Shown here one piece after another: positions 63,216 through 64,000 of a stretch of 64,000 nt of DNA. This stretch comes from an uncultured Prevotellaceae bacterium. Lineage in GTDB: Bacteria > Bacteroidota > Bacteroidia > Bacteroidales > Bacteroidaceae. The stretch is from positions 1 to 64,000 of the forward strand of contig ONMR01000011.1 of assembly GCA_900318995.1 (NCBI GenBank), given 5' to 3'. Under the pieces are notes generated by a model that saw only the letters and a program-made list of their open reading frames with translations, was not told the origin of the DNA and made no database searches. A program made the position numbers and the translations under genes. Numbering within the stretch: the stretch's first letter is position 1; each line of letters starts with the position of its first letter.

Positions 63216-64000
63216 TTACCTGTTTCTTCTTCTGTCTAATGATGGAAGTGGCACCTCCTTTGTGGAATTACTCTTCTTAAGCTGTTCTTCGACACGCTTT
63301 CCCCTCCAGTAGAACACATCCTCGGCATCAATCGGCCTGATCCTCTCCAGCCATTGGAAATTGGGCAGGTACATTTTCTTCTCATCTATCTTTTCCATGG
63401 GGTACATCACTCCGTTGGAATGGTTGTAGACTACTATCTGGTTTACTGCCCGCATCTTGAAATATACAGTCAGGAAAGAAGCCTCGGTCGTATTCATTCC
63501 AATCATAGCCGAGTCTCCGTCCAGAGGATAGAACACCGCCTGGACATTACCCTCAACATCCGCCTTGTCTATATCTCCGTTTTTGAAGTAAGCTTTCATC
63601 TCACGCCCTCCGATCTGGTTATAGTGGACGGTATCGTTCATTTGGACAAACAGAGCCTGACCTATGACATGAGCCCAATCAATAGTACTGTCATTCATGT
63701 AGAAAATAATCTTTTCACCAAGCACCTGCTGGTCTTCGCTCCATACTATGGGATCACGGAACAGTGTGAGGCTGGAGTCTGCAGTGGTAAATACCATTGA
63801 GTCTGCCACCATCTGCATATCTGTTCTGAAAGCACGAACCTTATTGAAACCTCGCATCTGGCGCTCAATGACCGTATCGCCTGCCTCATTGTAGAAAGTC
63901 ACCAGCCTGAATGTATCGGCATGTACAAAAAGGCTGTCTCCTGTAGAATATTCTATCAGAAGGGCCTTGCCTGTTACAACGGCCGAATCATTCTCCTGAT
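63216..64000 (-). CDS. OstA-like (LptA/LptD N-terminal-like) protein, N-terminal part outside window
   Basis: The frame is open to the end of the window, so the 5' part is missing; about 261 residues are visible. Repeated short beta elements such as VTGKALLIEYSTGDSLFVHADTF and the DPIVWSEDQQVLGEKI segment are typical of the OstA/LptA jelly-roll family that carries lipopolysaccharide across the periplasm. Bacteroidota have long OstA-like proteins of this type. The C-terminal 60 residues are Arg/Lys-rich (SLDRRRNR). Which Lpt step it serves cannot be decided from the fragment. Confidence 0.82.
   Translation of the reverse strand, partial: QENDSAVVTGKALLIEYSTGDSLFVHADTFRLVTFYNEAGDTVIERQMRGFNKVRAFRTDMQMVADSMVFTTADSSLTLFRDPIVWSEDQQVLGEKIIFYMNDSTIDWAHVIGQALFVQMNDTVHYNQIGGREMKAYFKNGDIDKADVEGNVQAVFYPLDGDSAMIGMNTTEASFLTVYFKMRAVNQIVVYNHSNGVMYPMEKIDEKKMYLPNFQWLERIRPIDAEDVFYWRGKRVEEQLKKSNSTKEVPLPSLDRRRNR

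Overview
The window reads as a stretch of a Bacteroidales chromosome (phylum Bacteroidota). The evidence is the type IX secretion genes sprA, porU and porV, the TAnnTTTG type of -7 box in front of many genes, the near absence of Shine-Dalgarno sequences, the block DUF4290-murA-rimM-M23 peptidase-dxr-rseP, and the many lipoproteins and glycoside hydrolases. Gene content and base use look uniform. I see no phage, integrase, transposase, CRISPR array or rRNA. The family cannot be fixed from this sequence alone.

Layout. 1-10.3 kb (+): the 3' three quarters of sprA, a CCA-adding enzyme, a GH3 lipoprotein and an unknown lipoprotein. 10.3-18.3 kb (-): a long envelope and housekeeping operon running tsaB, DUF4290, murA, rimM, an M23 peptidase, dxr (broken), rseP and an NSS transporter. 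18.4-21.1 kb: rubrerythrin (-), then yicC-gmk-nadD (+). A 284-bp palindromic element fills the gap up to the convergent operon FAH hydrolase-porU-porV-ispF (-, 21.4-27.5 kb). 27.5-35.3 kb (+): an eIF1/SUI1-like factor; an operon of porin, imelysin lipoprotein, di-haem oxidoreductase and ResB-CcsA cytochrome c maturation protein; then a LuxR-type regulator with a YtfE/hemerythrin-like di-iron domain. 35.5-38.2 kb (-): rplM-rpsI-rpsB-tsf. 38.5-47.2 kb: DUF4380 and GH2 proteins (+), DUF2271, thioesterase and PI-PLC-like proteins (-), a CDF transporter (+), a GH10 xylanase (-) and a membrane Gate protein (+). 47.3-51.6 kb (-): purB-rluB-asnS. 51.7-56.5 kb (+): MFS and NSS transporters, a solitary E2-type acyltransferase-like protein and cysK. 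56.6-64 kb: POT transporter, LMW phosphatase and tRNA-Val (-), trpS and yitT (+), then mutL, a small membrane protein and an OstA-like protein cut by the window end (-).

How the genes fit together. SprA is the outer-membrane translocon of T9SS, PorV is its shuttle or cargo receptor, and PorU is the sortase that removes the C-terminal signal. murA, the M23 peptidase, rseP and the OstA-like gene serve the envelope. dxr and ispF belong to the MEP isoprenoid pathway. The porin/imelysin/di-haem/CcsBA operon looks like an iron- or redox-linked envelope module that carries its own cytochrome c maturation factor, and the di-iron LuxR regulator lies directly downstream.

Points most worth a second look: (1) dxr has lost about 30 internal codons plus the reading frame, removing the catalytic DSA..MNKGLE segment; (2) the YtfE-LuxR fusion and the adjacent imelysin/di-haem/CcsBA operon; (3) a family of palindromic, REP/REPIN-like elements sitting between convergent stop codons (44979-45000, 46178-46210, 47164-47312) and a separate 284-bp element with perfect 30-bp inverted ends (21073-21356); (4) an inverted copy of the tRNA-Val 3' end next to a duplicated terminator; (5) a stand-alone E2-like acyltransferase lacking the catalytic His.
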